In this document: positions 62,490-64,000 of the stretch, in pieces
How the letters are laid out: the number at the start of each line of letters is the position of its first letter
How positions within the stretch are numbered: the first letter of the stretch is position 1
From: Spelaeicoccus albus
GTDB lineage: Bacteria > Actinomycetota > Actinomycetes > Actinomycetales > Brevibacteriaceae
Direction: 5' to 3'
Assembly: GCF_013409065.1 (NCBI RefSeq)
Contig: NZ_JACBZP010000001.1
Span: 2,356,001 to 2,420,000, forward strand
Length of the DNA: 64,000 nt
Notes under the pieces: generated by a model
Seen by the model: the letters and a program-made list of their open reading frames with translations, nothing else
The model's database searches: none
Told to the model about the DNA's origin: nothing
Position numbers and translations under genes: made by a program

Positions 62490-64000
62490 CACGATCCCGG
62501 ACGCCGAAGCGCTCCGAGGCCGCGCGCTCCCGGCGGATCGCCGCCCGTGCCATTGCGATCCCGGCCGCCGTTGTCGTCGTTGCCGGCATGACGGTCGCCG
62601 GCACGATCGCGCTGCCGGACAGCCGGGCGGGAAGTTCCGCGCCGGCGCAGCCGGTCCGAGTGCCGGCGGCCGACTACGACACGGCATGCCCGGGACCCGT
62701 CGGCCAGGCCAAGAGCGCCGACTCGAGCCTGGTGTTCTCGAACGACGCATCCGGAGTCAAGCAATGGTTCGACGCGGTGTCGGCGCCGTCCGACGTGCTG
62801 GCGGACAAACGCCCCGGACCGTCGTCCGCGTTCGACGTCACGGCTCTGGGCAGCGACAAGGCCGGCGACACCATGCTGAGCGGCGACGCCGGCAGCGAAA
62901 GCAGCAGCGGCACCGTCAAAACGGGCGAGCCGCTCGATTCGGCGTTCGGACTGACCGGCACGGTGTCGGGCGACAAACCGGCCCAAGTGCAAGCCGCCCA
63001 GGTGTCGCTGGCGTCCAAAGGCGATCTGCGCGGACTGTCCGCGGCCACGTGCGGCACGCTCGGCTCCGATTTTTGGATAGTGGGCGGGTCGACCGAAGTG
63101 GGACGGTCGGCCAGGCTCGTGCTGACCAACCCGACCCGGACGTCGGCCACCGTCAACGTGTCGGTGTACGGCGCCAAGGGCCGCGTGAAGACCTCGGGCG
63201 GCGGATCCTTGCTCGTCGATGCCGGCTCCCAGCGGTCGGTGCTGATCGAGGGCTTGGCGCCGGACGACGGGCAAGTCGCCGTGCACGTCACCGGCACCGG
63301 CGGGCTGTTCTCGGCGGCGATCGAACACAATATTCTGCGCGGACTGCATCCGGGCGGCGTCGACTACCTGGTGCCGGGCGCGACTCCGTCGCGGACGCAA
63401 TACGTGCCGGGCATCTCGATCGCCACCAAGGCACCCGACACAAAGCAATTCTCGGACGGCCGTCCGGTGCTGCGATTGGCAAACACCGGCACCGACGCGG
63501 CCCACGCGTCAATTCGTCTGTTCGGCCCGGAGGGCGTCGCCAGCTTCTCGGCCAGCAAGGCCGTGGTGAAGCCGGGCGCCGTGCGCGATATCCCGCTCGA
63601 TCAGCTGCCAAAGGGCACGTATTCGGCCGTGGTCACCTCCGACGCGCCGGTGAGCGCCGCGGCTCGGTCGATCCGCCAAGGCGGACCGAAGGACGCCGAC
63701 TTTTCGTGGTCGCCGTCGGTGTCGCCGCTCCAGGACGAGCAAATGGCGACGATTCCCAGCGGAGTCGACGCCTCGGTGGTGCTGACCGCCGTGGACGGCA
63801 ATGCGCAAGTCACGTTGCGTCCCATTTCGACGGACGGCAAGCTGGGCAAGTCCACGACGATCCAACTGGGCGCGGGCATCACCAAGACCATCGATCCGGA
63901 CTCGCTCGGCGACGATACCGCCGCGGTTCTCATGAAGCCGGTGGACGATTCCTCGAATGACTCGGGCGCGAGCCCGGCGAAAGTCATCGGCGGCACGGTG
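62486..64000 (+). CDS. DUF5719 family exported protein (partial, 3' end off window)
   Basis: The first 505 residues are visible. A signal-anchor (about 20-45, AARAIAIPAAVVVVAGMTVAG) leads into a secreted, beta-rich, Gly/Ser/Thr-rich region without recognisable catalytic motifs. It matches DUF5719, an actinobacterial family of unknown function that regularly follows a whiB-linked glycosyltransferase. The ATG at 62486 overlaps the glycosyltransferase stop by ATGA and has AGGAAGG upstream. No stop codon occurs before the window ends. Confidence 0.85.
   Translation, partial: MTRSRTPKRSEAARSRRIAARAIAIPAAVVVVAGMTVAGTIALPDSRAGSSAPAQPVRVPAADYDTACPGPVGQAKSADSSLVFSNDASGVKQWFDAVSAPSDVLADKRPGPSSAFDVTALGSDKAGDTMLSGDAGSESSSGTVKTGEPLDSAFGLTGTVSGDKPAQVQAAQVSLASKGDLRGLSAATCGTLGSDFWIVGGSTEVGRSARLVLTNPTRTSATVNVSVYGAKGRVKTSGGGSLLVDAGSQRSVLIEGLAPDDGQVAVHVTGTGGLFSAAIEHNILRGLHPGGVDYLVPGATPSRTQYVPGISIATKAPDTKQFSDGRPVLRLANTGTDAAHASIRLFGPEGVASFSASKAVVKPGAVRDIPLDQLPKGTYSAVVTSDAPVSAAARSIRQGGPKDADFSWSPSVSPLQDEQMATIPSGVDASVVLTAVDGNAQVTLRPISTDGKLGKSTTIQLGAGITKTIDPDSLGDDTAAVLMKPVDDSSNDSGASPAKVIGGTV

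Noticed and set aside
1-64000. CRISPR arrays, insertion sequences, tRNA or rRNA genes, riboswitches
   Set aside because: No regularly spaced repeats, transposase genes, terminal inverted repeats or tRNA-like cloverleafs were recognised on reading; a covariance-model search was not possible here.

Overview
The window is chromosomal DNA from a high-GC Gram-positive actinobacterium. The evidence is the WhiB regulator, the acyl-CoA carboxylase beta/epsilon pair, the F420 ligase with an F420-type oxidoreductase, a 13E12-type HNH gene, and many GTG starts. Much of the gene set (accE/accD/birA, gtrA/purK/purE, acyl-CoA dehydrogenase, LCP protein, manA, TIGR03089, cofE/fbiB, whiB) is what I recall lying close together around Rv3255c-Rv3281 in Mycobacterium tuberculosis. 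The window therefore looks like a rearranged, conserved actinobacterial core with accessory insertions. I suspect the Brevibacteriaceae or a neighbouring Micrococcales family, but cannot prove it from sequence alone.

Layout. 1-8.3 kb: a partial Lit/DUF1461 membrane protein, the helicase HrpA, a small membrane protein, release factor 3, a lone PASTA protein and a PhzF-like enzyme. 8.3-16.3 kb: a divergent MarR/MFS pair with two clear palindromic operators, a second MFS exporter, a three-gene iron-siderophore ABC importer behind an IdeR-like iron box, and a divergent M20 amidohydrolase. 16.4-26.5 kb: Nramp transporter, BI-1-like membrane protein, LysE exporter, DUF885 peptidase-like protein, acyl-CoA carboxylase beta and epsilon subunits diverging from birA plus a class III adenylate cyclase, then an SMR pump coupled to a TetR regulator. 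26.5-34.5 kb: topoisomerase subunit A, a GNAT/acyl-CoA-synthetase fusion (Pat-like), DUF5998, a phosphodiesterase-like protein and thymidine kinase.

34.5-38.8 kb is the most accessory-looking stretch: a 13E12 HNH protein, a DUF3995 membrane protein, an MFS transporter and a small reading frame broken by one stop codon. From 38.9 kb the core resumes: GtrA, PurK, PurE, a CoA-binding protein, an exported PKD protein coupled to a lipoprotein, an LLM oxidoreductase, an EamA transporter, an acyl-CoA ligase diverging from an acyl-CoA dehydrogenase, and an LCP cell-wall ligase. Next comes a run of overlapping or closely packed genes (manA-galE-APH kinase-class III aminotransferase). On the other strand lie a thioesterase, a 3-oxoacid CoA-transferase pair, TIGR03089 and CofE. 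Last is a whiB-glycosyltransferase-DUF5719 operon that runs off the right end.

Two regulatory themes stand out. Many genes have a TANNNT hexamer 5-8 nt before the start codon and no Shine-Dalgarno, so leaderless transcription appears common. Several intergenic regions also carry strong inverted repeats (MarR sites, iron box, an SOS-like box before whiB, palindromes before the lipoprotein operon and between the fatty-acid genes). No CRISPR array, insertion sequence, rRNA or tRNA gene was seen. I found no clearly new defence or mobile system; the less ordinary items are the operators, the kinase/aminotransferase pair, the interrupted gene and the coupled exported pair.
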